Part shown: positions 43,085-54,759 of the stretch, one piece after another
How positions within the stretch are numbered: the stretch's first letter is position 1
Layout: each line of letters opens with the position of its first letter
Assembly (NCBI GenBank): GCA_030847615.1
Contig: JAUMIR010000001.1
Coordinates: 66,849,501 to 66,913,500, forward strand
Reading direction: 5' to 3'
Source of the DNA: Gambelia wislizenii
Taxonomy: Eukaryota > Chordata > Lepidosauria > Squamata > Crotaphytidae
Length of the DNA: 64,000 nt
Made by a program: the position numbers and the translations under genes
Notes under the pieces: model-generated
Seen by the model: only the letters and a program-made list of their open reading frames with translations
What the model was told of the DNA's origin: nothing
The model's database searches: none

Positions 43085-45125
43085 CAAAAATACAGTTTTC
43101 CCACAAGGTTAAAAGAGGGTGGGGGGAAATTCCAAAGAACTTAAAAACAAGGTAGTATTCAACATTCAATGAATACTACCTTGGGGATCTCAGCATCAGA
43201 TTCTTGTGTGGTCTTGAGGCCCCCTACGCATCATGAGTAGTGTACATAAATCTATTATAGATTGCTTTTGCCTTGAATACACTAGAGTCCAGTCCAGAAT
43301 GCATCTATAAATGTTGATACCTGTGGGCCCCACATAATCAATCATTTGTACAATGTGCTGGCAACCCTACCAGTGACTATGTTAACCGGGCTTAAAGTTT
43401 CAAGCTAAGATTGCCTAGTGCTCTTTCTTTTCATGCCATGCCCCCAACAGAACCCAATGGAATATAAAGAATATTCCTATCTTATTTTGTTCACATTTTA
43501 ATTTGGCAGCTAGAGATGTGCATCAAGCAAAACTCATTGCCAAGTTATCAGACGAGCTCATTGCATAGTGTATGCAGGGATATGAGTTGTTTCCAAATCC
43601 ATTTGGAGGAGAATTTGTCGCTCACACAGGCAGGAGTGTGAATGCAGGCGAAATAAATTTGTTTACTAATTCAAACAATTATTCATGAAAAGTTATTTTG
43701 CTGTATTAGCCCAGCTGTACAGATAGTGCAGGGGACAAGGAAAGAATCTATTAATAGCTCTATAAGGGAAACGACAGCTGTGGCATTTTCTTTGGGTTCT
43801 CTATAGCCATAAGTAAATCCCAGTTCACTTGGGCTTTGAAGCACATCTTCAAAGGATAGCACATGCTCAATAGCATGTCTCTAAAAAGTTTGTGGGTTGA
43901 AAATGTATACCCCACTTTTTATATGAAATAAAAGTAGCTTCAAATAAATTATCACCCATAATCATTACAATGTAACATACATACCACGCAACAATAATAT
44001 TTGAAATTGCTAAAATCCCTTTTCATACCTTAAATGCAAGGGTGGGATAAAACAAACTGCATGAAAAACTCGGCTTGCTGGAAGCTCAGCAAAATAATAT
44101 TTTGCAGCTCCCCTGAAGCTTAAAAGAGAGAGGAGCAAATAGAATGCCTCACATTCCAGCCAGCTGGTCTTCCATTCCAACCCTTTTGTGCTTCTGAAGT
44201 TGCTGTCACTCAAAGCAAATCCTCTGATAGTGAACATAGTACATGGGCACAGTTATAGGGAAGGCAGCAGTCCTTCAAATGTTCCAGTTCCAAACTATTT
44301 AGGGATTTACAGGTAAGACCTACTTATAAAGTGCAATGGTTCTCTGAACCAAACCACAGCCTGCCCAGAATACAGCCTAAAATTGGGGTGGGCAACAGCA
44401 TTGAGGCCAGGGGCTATTCTTCCACCCACCCACCCCAGAATATACCCACCCAGAGTGAGCCCAAATACCTTTGTTTTCCTCTGCAGCCCCTCCAAAATGG
44501 TGAAAGAAAGTGACATTGCATCACTTCCCTCAACATTTTGAGAGGGACTGCAAAGAGAAGAGAGATATTTGGGGATATTACAGGGTTCTTGGATGCTTGT
44601 GGAGAGGGGGTGTTTTCACACATGGGGGGGGCCTTCTGTATGCCCAAAATCAATAATTTTCAATTTCTGTTTCCTGAATGGAATTTGGGAAAGCGGTTCT
44701 TGTTTGTTTGTTGTATTACACAGGTCCTTCAAAACTGCATCCAGAATGGCCCCTGACCAGAGTGGCTGGGGGATTTGGCAAGTTGTAGTCCCAAAAGCAA
44801 TGTTTCCAGGCTCTTAATTTTGAGGTGGCAGTTTATTCTCCAGACGCTCTCCTTCCCATGTGTGGAAAGGCTCCTTAATATAAAATTGGTGCAATTTGTC
44901 ACCGCAGCCTTGGAAGTACACAGAACAGTTAAGTGCTCCATATTTCAAACTAATATGCACATATATATTAAATACATGTTGCATGTGCTTAGATACTGCA
45001 TACATGTCACATACCAAATCCCACATGGAAATGTAATATAGTCTGGACTTACTGCATTTCTTAAAAATTTAAAATATATTCTTCCTTTACTTAATGACTA
45101 AAACTAAGAACAACTATTTTACTAG
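43085..45125. other. No recognisable gene
   Basis: No exon identified. A segment near 44,340-44,640 contains a ccctccaaaatgg/atgcaatgtcactt-type fold related weakly to 15,040. The rest is unclassified. Confidence 0.4.
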
Positions 45126-45130
45126 ATAAA

Positions 45131-46190
45131 AAGCTGTTGTTATGTGCCATCAAGTTGGCTTCAACTTATGGCAGTCCTATGAGTGAGAGATCTGTAAGGG
45201 CTTGTCTACACTAATCCCAAATCCAGCCTGATAATGTCACACGACATGTGTCGTTTCCCCCAAATCTGGCACAATAGTATGGCCCTATTCGCAACAGACT
45301 TGGGGAATACCCCCTTCATCTGGGTTTTTAGAAAACTCGCAGTTTTCTCCAGAGTTTGTTGGAAACTCAGGAGAAAAATGCCCTGTGAACAATCCCTCCG
45401 CTCTGGGTTCAGTGGGGGAGGAGGAAAGGAAGGACAGACACTGCCTGAGGCACTGCCATCCCCTCCCTCCTCAGTGCCATTTCTCAGTCCAAAGGCAGAT
45501 CCCCAGTGGAAGTTGGTCTCTCTGAGATCAGAACACCTGGTGAGCCCCACCATCACAAGGTTAGCTGCTTGATCTGGCTTCAGAGAGGATAACTATTGCT
45601 GGGGCTTTGATTTTTCTGGTGCACAGTCACCTGGGAAAAGCAAAGCACCAGCAGCAGTTGCCCTCACTGAAGGCAGAATGAGCACCCATCCCACCATTGT
45701 GAGTAAGCCACCCATTCTGGCTTCAGAGAAAGTGAATACTGCTGAGGCTTTGATTTTCAGATGCACAGTCACCCAGGAGAAGTGAAGCACCAGAAGTAGT
45801 CACCCTCTCTGAAGGCAGAATGAGCACCCCTGCCATTGCAATTAAGCTGCCCATTCTGGCTGGGGCTTTGCTTTTCCTGAAATTTAGAGTCAAGCATGAG
45901 TAACAGCTTTGAATGGGTGGTAAAAGTAAAAGCCCAATGCAGGTTCCGGGTTTGGCAGGTGTGGCTTTGAAATCTGGGCCAGAATAGTCCAAATGTCATG
46001 CACTGCAGTTCTGTGCCAAAGTAGTCTGTATTACATCTGGATTTTTACACACACACACACACACACACGGGCAGTCAAGCCCTAAGAGATCCTGCTATTA
46101 ACAATCCTACTCAAGTTCTGCAAAATCAGAGCTGTAGCTTCTTCCTTGGTTGAGTCAATTCACCTACCATGCAGTCTTTCTCTTTTCAAA
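45131..46190 (-). pseudogene. BovB/RTE-type LINE 3' end split by a MITE
   Basis: 45,131-45,196 (gttgttatgtgccatcaagt, tggcttcaacttatggcagt) and 46,084-46,190 (cctaagagatcctgctatta, cagagctgtagcttcttcct) align to consecutive parts of the BovB piece at 21,735-21,870. The intervening 0.9 kb is a hAT-like MITE. No open frame remains. Confidence 0.55.
45197..46083. mobile_element. hAT-like MITE with ~140-bp internal tandem repeat
   Basis: The left end is gggcttgtctacact and the right end is gtcaagccc, the family seen at 4,209 and 5,639. Inside, a unit starting tagctgcttgatctggcttc (45,562) recurs at 45,704 and, partly, at 45,843, with periods of about 142 and 139 bases. Each unit carries gggctttgattttnc, gcacagtcaccnnggagaag and gaaggcagaatgagcacc. 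A (CA)n run lies at 46,047-46,068 near the right end. The insertion splits a BovB fragment. Confidence 0.55.
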
Positions 46191-46630
46191 GACAAAGTTT
46201 TCCATAGCAGATACAGACAGACATGCACACACAGACAGACAAAGGCGTACCCATAGTTGTCTAGGCTGTGGTAATGCAATCAACCATGTTAGATGGGTTC
46301 AATGTAAGATATGAACACCTATTCTAAGGAGACAAGTGTTGACAAATCCTAGTGCTCAGAGGAATAGACTAACAAATGAAAGTACTGCTAAGGTTGTTTC
46401 TATTTTGCAAAAACTTGCTTCTCAATCAGTCACAAGCATAAGTATTCAGGAGAAAATGTGATAAGTTCCCTTTGCCAACAGACTTACACCCATCCTTTAG
46501 TGAAATAGAATGTTCAGCTTGTTATACTGAATTGGATTTTTCTCAGCTTGAAATGGAACTGATAAGTAGTACAAAAAGTGAATGAATAAAGCTGAAGGTA
46601 CTACAGTTATACCTTAGGAAAAAAAAGTTA

Positions 46631-47905
46631 TAGAATCATAGAATTGTAGAGTTGGAAGAGACCCCGAGGACCATCCAGTCAAACCCCCTGCCATGCAGGA
46701 ATACACAATCAAAGCATCCCTGACAGATGGCCATCCAGCCTCTGTTTAAAAACCTCCAAGGAAGGAGACCCCACCACGCTCTGAGAGAGTGTGTTCCACT
46801 GCTGAACAGCTCTTACTGTCAGAAAGTTCCTCCTAATGTTGAGGTGGGATCTCTGTTCCTGGAGCTTGCAGCCATTGCTCTAGTCTCTGGAGCAGCAGAA
46901 AACAAGCTTGCTCCATCCTCAATGTGAGACCCCTTCAAATACAGTCATCTCTTAACATTCGCGGGTGTTAGGTTCAACAGACCCCTGCGAATTTGAAAAT
47001 TCCACAAATAATGATAGCCCACCCCCGCCCTCCCGAAGTGACCACAGGGCCTCCGGAGGCCCTGTCATCGCTTCCCCCCACCTCCCCCCGCCCTCCCCAA
47101 GCAGCCATGGGGCCTCCAGAGACCCAGTTGTCGCTTCTCCCCACCTTCCCCTGCCCTCCTCAAGCAACCACGGGGTCTCCGGAGGCCCCGTCGTCACTTC
47201 TCCCCACCTCCCCCCACCCTCCCCAAGCAACAACGGGGCCTCCGGAGGCCCCGTCATTGCTTCCCCCACTTTCCCCAGCCTCCCCTCATGGCAAACTGAG
47301 AATATGCGGAACCACGACTGTGGAGGCCGCGAATGTGGAGGGAGGACTGTACTTAAACAGGGCTATCATATTGCCCCTTGACCATCTTTTTTCCAGGCTA
47401 AATATACCCAGCTCCTCATTATTTCCTCATAAGGCATGGTTTCCAGACCTTTCACCATTTTAGTCGCCCTCCTCAGGACACACTCCAATTTGTCAATATC
47501 CTTTTTGAATTGTGGTGCCCGGAACTGGACACAGTATTCTAGGTGAGGCCTGACCAAGGCAGTATAGAGTGGCACTATGACTTCCCTTGATCTATACTTC
47601 TATTGATGGAGCCCAACATTGCATTGGCCTTTTTAGCTCCCGCGTCACACTGCTGACTCATGTTCAACTTCTGGTCTACTAGGACTCCTAGATCCCTTTT
47701 GCACGTAGTCTCGGTCAGCCAGATCTCCCCCATCCTATATCTATGCATTTCGTTTTTCCACTCTAAGTGCAGTACTTACATTTCTCTGTATTTAATTTCA
47801 TTTTGTTAGCTTTGGCCCAGCTCTCCAGTCTATCCAGGTCATTTTGAATTTTGATCCTGTCCTCTAGGGTATTAGCTACTCCTCCTAATTTGGTGTCATC
47901 TTGTT
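46631..47905 (-). pseudogene. CR1/L3 LINE 3' half, split by a MITE
   Basis: The longest CR1 copy here. The 3' terminus is at 46,631 (tatagaatcatagaattg on the plus strand). Homology to the RT C-terminus continues across the MITE at 46,942-47,349. The part at 47,360-47,900 encodes the preceding RT region: minus-strand [33 protein letters not shown] and an upstream KMKLNTEKC-like segment. CR1-type RTs have this [17 protein letters not shown] block after the active site. Stops and shifts are frequent. Confidence 0.8.
46942..47349. mobile_element. TA-target MITE carrying a 62-63-bp minisatellite
   Basis: The left end cagtcatctcttaacattcg and the right end tgtggagggaggactg are flanked by TA (46,940-46,941 and 47,350-47,351). 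Inside are four units of 62-63 bases, starting at 47,047, 47,109, 47,172 and 47,235. Three contain the perfect palindrome ggcctccggaggcc or a one-base variant, and each has a C-rich second half. It interrupts a CR1 copy. Frames on both strands (Pro-rich or Gly-rich) reflect the repeat only. Confidence 0.7.
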
Positions 47906-48104
47906 AAACTGCTGATATAAAGATCAGGTACTTCTCTCTTTAGGTATGTCTCCAATAAAAATAGTATTCTTTCAGGTGTAGTCATTTTTTGTGTGTGTGT
48001 TAAATATAAGAAGTATAAGGGAAGTTATTCTCTTTCCATTATCAGAAATATTTCAATAAAATAATCTCCACAGAAGAGATTCAACAACTAAACATGCTGT
48101 TTGA

Positions 48105-48381
48105 ATTTAGAACAATATTAAAGCCCTTTCTCTTCCACCAGGCCTGACCAGTTGATTTTGAACTATGAACAAACTATGAATTTTAAATTGGTATTTTATG
48201 TTTATGGATGATTTTAAAGTAATGGTTGTTTTAATCCTATGTGTTTTAAACCATGTGTTTAAATGGTTCTATGTTTTAGTTATATACTGTATTTTAATTC
48301 ATGTTGTACCCTGCCTCGAGCCTTGGGGTGAGGCAGGTAAGAAATAAAATAATAATAGTAATAATAATAATTATTATTAAT
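48105..48381 (+). pseudogene. L2-type LINE 3' end
   Basis: Begins with a decayed FxxKxxLFxxxA-like segment (ttaaagccctttctcttcca), followed by an AT-rich 3' UTR and the tail motif gtaccctgcctcgagccttg, gggtgaggcaggtaagaaat, then (aat)n. The tail pattern (gccctgagcc...gggcggtataaata) is typical of lizard L2/CR1-like 3' ends. Confidence 0.55.
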
Positions 48382-48407
48382 GTGCTTGAAGGTAACATTT
48401 AAACTAA

Positions 48408-48409
<2 letters not shown>

Positions 48410-48457
<48 letters not shown>
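48410..48457. repeat. (TC)n microsatellite, tail of orphan LINE end
   Basis: About 48 bases of CT/TC repeat, continuous with the 42-bp orphan LINE 3' end. It is the expanded equivalent of the (CT)n tail at 10,808-10,817. Confidence 0.9.
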
Positions 48458-48459
<2 letters not shown>

Positions 48460-48498
48460 CTTTTCTTCGCAAACGAAGATTCAGGAACGACTCATCCC
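48457..48498 (-). mobile_element. Orphan 42-bp 3' end of the 10.8-14.8 kb LINE family
   Basis: ggcttttcttcgcaaacgaa, gattcaggaacgactcatcc matches 10,818-10,858 with one mismatch, including the stem-loop and the stop codon position, and is followed by the (TC)n tail. It is either an extremely 5'-truncated insertion or the tail of a SINE that borrows this 3' end. No SINE body is visible beyond 48,498. Confidence 0.75.
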
Positions 48499-48599
48499 TC
48501 TCCCCCCAAAAATAATAATACTCTGAATAGGCTAAATCAAATAATATTTAGTAATATTATTATTAGTAATAATATAAATTTTCAAGTTCTATTCTTTCC

Positions 48600-48820
48600 A
48601 GAAAAAAACCACATCACTGCTTTCAATTTTATCCATCATTATTTTCTTTTCCACTGAATCATATCACCTCATGATGTGTCCAATATACAAGAGGGTCAGT
48701 TTAGTCATTTCACTTCCAGAGTTCAGACTTTATTTGCTCTCACACACATTGATTTATTTTGTGGTAGTTCAGGGTATCTGTAGAACTCTCCTCTAGCACA
48801 AGGTTGACCCCTGCCCTGTT
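48600..48820 (-). pseudogene. BovB/RTE-type LINE fragment
   Basis: tcatgatgtgtccaatatac, cagtttagtcatttcacttc and ggtatctgtagaactctcct parallel 21,955-22,075 base for base with scattered changes. No open frame. Confidence 0.6.
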
Positions 48821-48829
48821 AGTTTTTCC

Positions 48830-48905
48830 AGGAAATATATTCAGGGGTAACCGTATTAACCATGCAGCAAAATACAAAATCCACAAAAGAGTGACAGTCC
48901 TATCT
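48830..48905 (-). mobile_element. Penelope-like tail fragment
   Basis: Inverse of 7,215-7,285: the minus strand reads cttttgtggattttgtattt, tgctgcatggttaatacggt, tacccctgaatat. The hammerhead-like part is not included. Confidence 0.5.
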
Positions 48906-49550
48906 GTTGGAAGACATTGCTATGGGTGCTCCATAAGCAAGCCTGTTTCCCTCAGAAGCAGCTGACAATGTCCTCCCATCCCAAGCACTGATGTACGGTA
49001 AGTTATTTTAAATATATTAACAGAGATTAACATGAAAAAGTAGGAAAAAACCCAAAAACATTGACAATGGTTACGTAGGACATGAGCTATGTTTTCATGA
49101 TCTTGAAATGCAAAGCAAATCCCTTTGTAATTATTTGTTATATTGGATTAATGCTTTCCAGATGGACCCACAGATCAGTGGAATACGGCTTCTTTCCTCA
49201 TTAGTTTGATATACACAAGAAATAAATGGGAACCATGTTGCCTCAAAGATCTTATTATCCTTCTGTTCTTTTGCTTGTCTTACTTGCTATGTCAATCTTT
49301 CTGACAGATTCCAAATTCCAAATCTTTTTATACCATAGATCTAAGCTAGGTGCTGCAGGTTTCTTCCAATTGCTGGCAATGACCTGCCTAGCTGCTAATA
49401 ATAGAAAGGAAAGCAAATCGTTATGTATTCTTTCCTTATTTTCACCCCTAAATAAATTTAGTAGTATACATTCTACCCAAATCCTTGTCTCACTGGACAG
49501 TCCCACCATCTTTGAAGATAGGACCATGCCAAACCACAATTTGACCTCAG

Positions 49551-49697
49551 AGTGTGGTGGAGTCTCCTTTGGAGGTTTTTAAACAGAGGCTATATGGCCA
49601 TCTGTCAGGAATGCTTTGATTGTGCATTCCTGCAGGGCAGGGGGTTGGACTAGATGGCCCTTGTGCTCTCTTCCAACTCTGTGATTCTATGATTCTC
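49551..49697 (+). mobile_element. CR1/L3 LINE, short 3' end inside L1
   Basis: Starts in the last coding codons (gtggtggagtctcctttgga) and ends tctgtgattctatgattct. 147 bp, severely 5' truncated, nested in the L1 relic and therefore younger than it. Confidence 0.85.
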
Positions 49698-50445
49698 CAG
49701 CATAATGAAGAATTCTTTTTAGTTATATATGCCCACTTTACTGAGATAAGATTCCATATGTCATTTAAAGCATACCTCTTTTGTGGGCTGATACAGATGT
49801 CACTGGATATACGTACATAGTGCTTCCGATTTGTGAACTTTTATCTGTAAATCAGTCAAAGAATCATACAAATTTAACTCTTTCATAATCTCAGAGATCT
49901 GTTTTTGTGATGATGGTACAAATAAAGCCATATTATCTGTAAGTAGCCTAATCTTTTGACTGTTTTTCTAATTAAAACACCTTGCATTTTAGAGTTGTTT
50001 CTTTTTTTCTTTTTTACCAAGGATTCCAAAGCAATAGAAAATAAAAGTGGTGATAGGGGACATCTCTATTTTGTTCCTCTGTTAATTGTGAACATAATAG
50101 ACTCACAGCCATTAATCCTCAGAGAAGCGCTGGATTGCTCATAAAGTCTTTGAACAAACTAAATAAAAACAATGCTCATTTTCATTTTTGGAACAGTTCT
50201 ATACAAAAAGGCCCATTCCAGTCTATCAAAGGCTTTATGAGCATCCAAAGAGAAAATTGCTAGTTATTTACTTCTCTTAGTGTAATGAATGATATTCAGT
50301 ATTCCTCTTAAAAGATCTTAAATTTGTCGGTATGGTATACATCCAGACTGATCTGTATTAATACATTTCATTATTAAATATTATTTAATCTGTTAGCCAT
50401 GATTGAGGTCATCAATTTGGCATCTTGGTTTATCAGAGATATAGG

Positions 50446-50727
50446 TTAGTTATTAGTTAGTTAGTTAGTTAGTTATACCCCGCTCTTCAGCCACAAGGCT
50501 ATCAGAGTGGCTTACAAATTGTTTTAAGCAATAGCGATTTACACATCTACACTGCATTCAACAGTCTCCAATGTGTGTTAGCTAATTGCCCCCCACAAGC
50601 TGGGTACTCAATTTACCGACCTACGAAAGGATGGAAGGCTGAGTGAACCTTGGAGCCCGCTGGACTCGAACTTGCAACGTGGTGGCTTGCAGTACTGGCA
50701 TTTAACCACTGCACCACCAGGGCTCCT
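50446..50727 (-). mobile_element. tRNA-derived SINE inside L1
   Basis: The minus strand begins aggagccctggtggtgcagt, with a B box (gcaagttcgagtcc) and the body gtacccagcttgtggggggc. It ends ggctgaagagcggggtataa followed by (ctaa)n. It is the better-preserved partner of the copy at 5,819-6,026. Its promoter boxes are close to tRNA consensus. It lies within the L1 relic. Confidence 0.8.
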
Positions 50728-52394
50728 CTAGGTCAATATAAATCTTAGTGCTGTGGGTCTTTATTTGGTTTAGGTACCATGATTATATGAGACAATTTCC
50801 AAGACTGTAGAAGAGGTTCCCCTCTCAGGAATATCATTGAATATTTTTGTCAGTTGGGAATCAAAAGATCTTGACATTCTTATAAATGTATCCTGTTAGG
50901 CTATCAAATCCAGGTGCCTTGCTGCTTTTATGGTTATTAATGGCAGCTAGCACTTCATCAGTAATTTGTGCATTCTTATTCTCTGTGTTATTCAGTTATT
51001 TGATTTACCTGTATTTTATCAATATAGTTATCTATTTGCTCTACAAATAGTCAAGTACTAGAGTACAAATTGGCATAGTGTTATTAAATATTTCCAATAT
51101 ACTTTGTACTCCAAATCAGATTTCCACTGCTATCTTTATTTGCAAAAATATTTGAAGGAATTACATTTTTAAATTTACATTTCCTCAGAGCGTGTGCAAG
51201 CATCTTTGATTTTTTTTATTTCCAAATTCATAATACTTCTGTTTGAGGTACATTAAAGTGTTTTGAAATTTTATTTACCTCTAAAGCCTTAAGTTCTGTT
51301 CTCTTCTGTTAAAGCTTGGGATATATTTTAATTTCCCTGAATTTTTATGCAACTTTTTAAACTGAGCAATTATTTTATACATGCTCCTCTTATTGCAATT
51401 TTCATGGCATCCCATATAGTAGCACATGAAATATCAGGTGTCTCATTGAGCTGAAAGTACTGTGTAATTTCTTTCTTAATTTTATCTACACAAATAATAT
51501 TTTGTATGGAGAATGGATTAAACCTCCTGGCATAGCTAGTTTGTTTTTTCATTTTGCAATTTAAGTTGAAGAAAGGTTGCTGAGTGGTCTGAGCTTGTTC
51601 GGGGGTATATATTCTACTATAGAAGCAGAAACTCATCAGTTATTTTATTTCAGCAAATAAAAAATAATAATAATCAATTTGTATATATGTTTGATGTCTG
51701 GCTGAATTATAGGTATAGTCTCGTGTCCCTAGATTGGTGAGTCTCCAGGAGGCCACAAACTTGTATGTTGTAAGAAGGTCCTAAAAAGTTGGCAATGGCC
51801 TTTTAGTGACTATATTCCTAAAGCATTGTTTATTATTAAGCTTTAGATCTGCTATCATACTGGATTCATAGTTCAGTACTTGAATTATAGTTTAGTCTAG
51901 TTTAAGTCAACACAATTCTCCCAGTTGGTGCCACATCATATTAAAGTCGCCAGCAATAAGTACTATCCAATTCTGGAATTGTTCCAGCTTAATGTTGTAT
52001 CTGCAAACTTACATCGGCCTGTATTGGGAGGATAAAGAGATGCAAAAGCATACATTGTCCCTTTTAATGCTTCCCTGACGAAAACAAATCTACCACTTGG
52101 GGCTGACAAAATGTCTTCCGTTACTAAAAGCACCATTGAGAATGGCAACTCCCTTGGTTTTAGAAATCCCAGAGGCTAAGAATTGTTGCCCAATATATTT
52201 GCTTTTAAAATATCTCTATTTTTACATTTACAGTGAGTCACCTGTAGGAAAATTATATCAGGAACTTTACCACACTTACCTTGTATCCCATCCAAAGGCA
52301 ATGACAGAGGAGTGAACAGAGCTCCATTCAATTCCTCAAATGAAATCCCGTGGATTCTCGCAAGAAGATGCAAGTGCGGGAAATTCAAAAATAA

Positions 52395-52545
52395 AAGCAA
52401 AAATAACTCAGAAAAAGTTACAAAAAATACATAAGCACAATTTAAAAGTCCCAAGTAAACAGGGGAGGTTAATAAAAAGAACGTCATCTACCTGGATGTC
52501 ACAATCTCATCCGGAGGTGTTCTGGTTGGACCGGCCATTCACAAT
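52395..52545 (-). mobile_element. PIF/Harbinger-like MITE, internal fragment
   Basis: Aligns in reverse to 7,905-8,055: cacaatttaaaagtcccaag, aaacaggggaggttaataaa, atctacctggatgtcacaat. The terminal inverted repeats are lost. Confidence 0.55.
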
Positions 52546-52609
52546 TAATGAGTGGGGGGAGGCACAAGGTTTCAAACACTGGTAATGCTGGCAAAAAATC
52601 ACCACAGCT

Positions 52610-54240
52610 GATCTATGGATGGCTTGTCCCATCAATAAAGTAGAACGGCTTATTGCCAATACATAAACCAAAAGAACACCATGGTCTGGTATGTGTGCCC
52701 TTTCACATTTATGTGATGTCATTATGATGCCGTATTTAGTGCGTCTGTTAAAGTCCTAAGACTCACTTATTTGTTTTAACATGAGCTTTCATGACTTACA
52801 ATCCACTTTCTTAGATGCACTGAAGGAGAACTATATACATACACTTACCTCATTGTGGGAGTGAGATCCTGAGACTCCAGAGATAAACTGCTGCTAGCCA
52901 CTCTAGACAATGCTGCTTCCTCTTCTCAGTATTTTTAGCTTTTGAATTGGCTTTATGAAAAAGTGAGCCCATGGATGCTAGCTTCTTATTACCTAAATCT
53001 GGGGTGCGAAATCTTTGGTCTCTGTCTGTTCTGGAACTGCAGGCCCCATAATCTTTCATCACTGACCATGCTGGGTGGGGCTTCTGGGAAATGAAAACCA
53101 AAACATCTGAAGAGCTATAGTTTCCCCACCTGTAAGCCAGTACCAGAGGCAGTGTGCCTCTGAATAACAGTGGCTGGGAACACAACACACAGAGTGCAAT
53201 TGCATTTAAATCCTACTGAAGGAAGTTTCATGGGCAATAGTTTGGCTGCAGTGTGAACACAATGCTGGATTAGAGAATCCTTTGGTCTGATCTAGCCAGG
53301 CTCTTCTTATATTCTAAGCCAAAGCACTTTTTCTCAAACTTCTCATAGAAGTCAATTTCCTTCCAGGAAAGTTTTCATTGGATTAAAACAAGAGTGGATA
53401 AAGTTTACCACGCCAGATGTCATTGGATTGGAGTTCCTTTTGTTCCTTGGCATGAGCTGTGCCACTTCATGCTGACAGGAGGTGCAGTCCAACAACATCT
53501 GGAGAATTCTGCTTTGCCCACCTCAGGATTAAAGCTTTTGAAAGAGAGCCACAGAATGACCTTCCACCTTAGAATGCTGGAGCTGCAGGGATCTTTCCTA
53601 ACAGCTTTGGTGCATGTAAATGAATTGTGAGTGAGGTTAACTCAGGATAACAAGCTTAAATTACCCAGCTTTGAAACAACCCAAGTAGTTTTGATTATGA
53701 GCTTGTTGAAAGATTTGACCCAGATTTCAGGAGCTGGACATTTACAGTATGGCACTTGAATTGTTTGAAAATCCATTAGTAGGTTACTGCTCTTTGTAAA
53801 AGGCCAGGTCAACCTCAATTTTTCATAATTATAATTAAAGGAGATGCAGTGCAGCCTATAAAAAAAGAAACCAACAAATAAAATGAATACAAACAAGCTA
53901 ACTTTCCAATGCAATTCTCACTCACTTCAGTGGAATTTGTTGAGAAATCTATGAAGAGGCTGTTGCCTTCCAGATATTGATGAACTCCACAAGGGTCATC
54001 TCCTGCTGTTGACACTGCTGGCCAGGGCTGAAGAGAATGTCAGTCTAACAACATCAAGAGGGCCACAGTTTTGCAACCCCAGTGGATTGTGGGTTTCTTC
54101 TGTCAATCTTTAAACAAAAACAAAAAAAAAGTGTACTTTACTACTGATAGAATTATTTTTCAAAATCAAGACCTTGCTTGTTGTTGGCCTTTCCCTTTCA
54201 TTCTGAAAACCCTGTATTTTGATATGGGAAAATTATACAT
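52610..54240. other. No gene; two small fold-back repeats
   Basis: 53,030-53,135 and 53,960-54,080 contain paired halves of the type at 25,849 (actgcaggccccataat/aaaacatctgaagag; ccttccagatattgatgaac/taacaacatcaagagggcca). A third half-element is at 53,485-53,515. No exon recognised. Confidence 0.4.
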
Positions 54241-54242
54241 AT

Positions 54243-54757
54243 TGTTGGATTAGAAGTAGATTCCCATCATTAGCCCCTTTTCTAGGAAAGATGAAGACTG
54301 GTTCAATTAAGATTCAGTCTCCTTTAGCAGAGTTCACAAGTGGAAGTGCTGGAACGCTTGGGTCTTTGAGAGACTTGGTATAGCAAAGTAAGGCAGTACA
54401 CAAATTTCATAATTAAAAACTTTACTAATTACATTTAAAGGTACATTCAAGCATATACACATGTCGTGCCTAAGCCCTGGCTAACTACAGGAAAGTTTCA
54501 AGAAGAGGAGCAGCTCAGCAGAGTCTGCACTCACCATCTTGAGGGAGAAGGGAGAAGAAAAAAGGGAGGGGGAGTCTTTTATGTGCTTGCAAACACACCT
54601 GGAAGGTTCTTTGGTGTCATTGCTTAGTGGGTTTAGAGACAGCATGTGTAGGGTAGAGGCATGCAGGAAACGCTTACTGTCTAAAGCCCCATTGCTCTAA
54701 TATCAAATGAGTGAAAGGGGTTAAAGAGAATACTTGGTCAGGAAGCATTTTCTAACA
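54243..54757 (-). mobile_element. Solo LTR
   Basis: A 515-bp unit with inverted LTR-type ends: tgttgg at 54,243 and ctaaca at 54,757, so it starts TG and ends CA on either strand. Flanking pentamers are catat and tatat, a near-match to a 5-bp target duplication. On the minus strand a TATA-like cacataaaagactcc lies near 54,573-54,587. A second copy with the same blocks (ggaaagaagannngnnnaat, cagtctcctt, aaagtaaggca, ggtagaggcatg, cccattgctctaa) lies at 56,992-58,173. The parent family is not identified and no internal coding sequence is present. Confidence 0.6.
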
Positions 54758-54759
54758 TA

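Larger units (their letters stand above)
49210..52330 (-). pseudogene. L1 LINE ORF2 relic
   Basis: On the minus strand the order is correct. The endonuclease lies around 52,300-51,950 (VPDIIFLQVTHCKCKNRDIL, then GRFVFVREALKGTMYAFASL, YPPNT). The start of the RT lies near 50,940-50,870 (KAPGFDSLTGYIYKN-like, read across a shift). The RT core is at 50,370-50,020 (DQSGCIPYRQ, AHKAFDRLEWAFL, RGTKxRCPLSPLLFSIALES). The C-terminal region lies at 49,520-49,260 (LSFLLLAARQVIASNWKKPA, PSLDLWYKKIWNLES). Many stops and shifts. CR1 (49,551-49,697) and a SINE (50,446-50,727) are inserted into it. The FADD box and the 5' and 3' ends are not recognisable. Confidence 0.8.

Noticed and set aside
46952..47463. 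Pro-rich and Gly-rich frames of 105-156 codons
   Set aside because: They read through a 62-63-bp minisatellite, whose near-multiple-of-three unit keeps several phases open.
50446..50727. tRNA gene on the minus strand
   Set aside because: It has A- and B-box-like motifs but no closing acceptor stem, and a SINE body and (ctaa)n tail follow; a second copy at 5,819 confirms a SINE.
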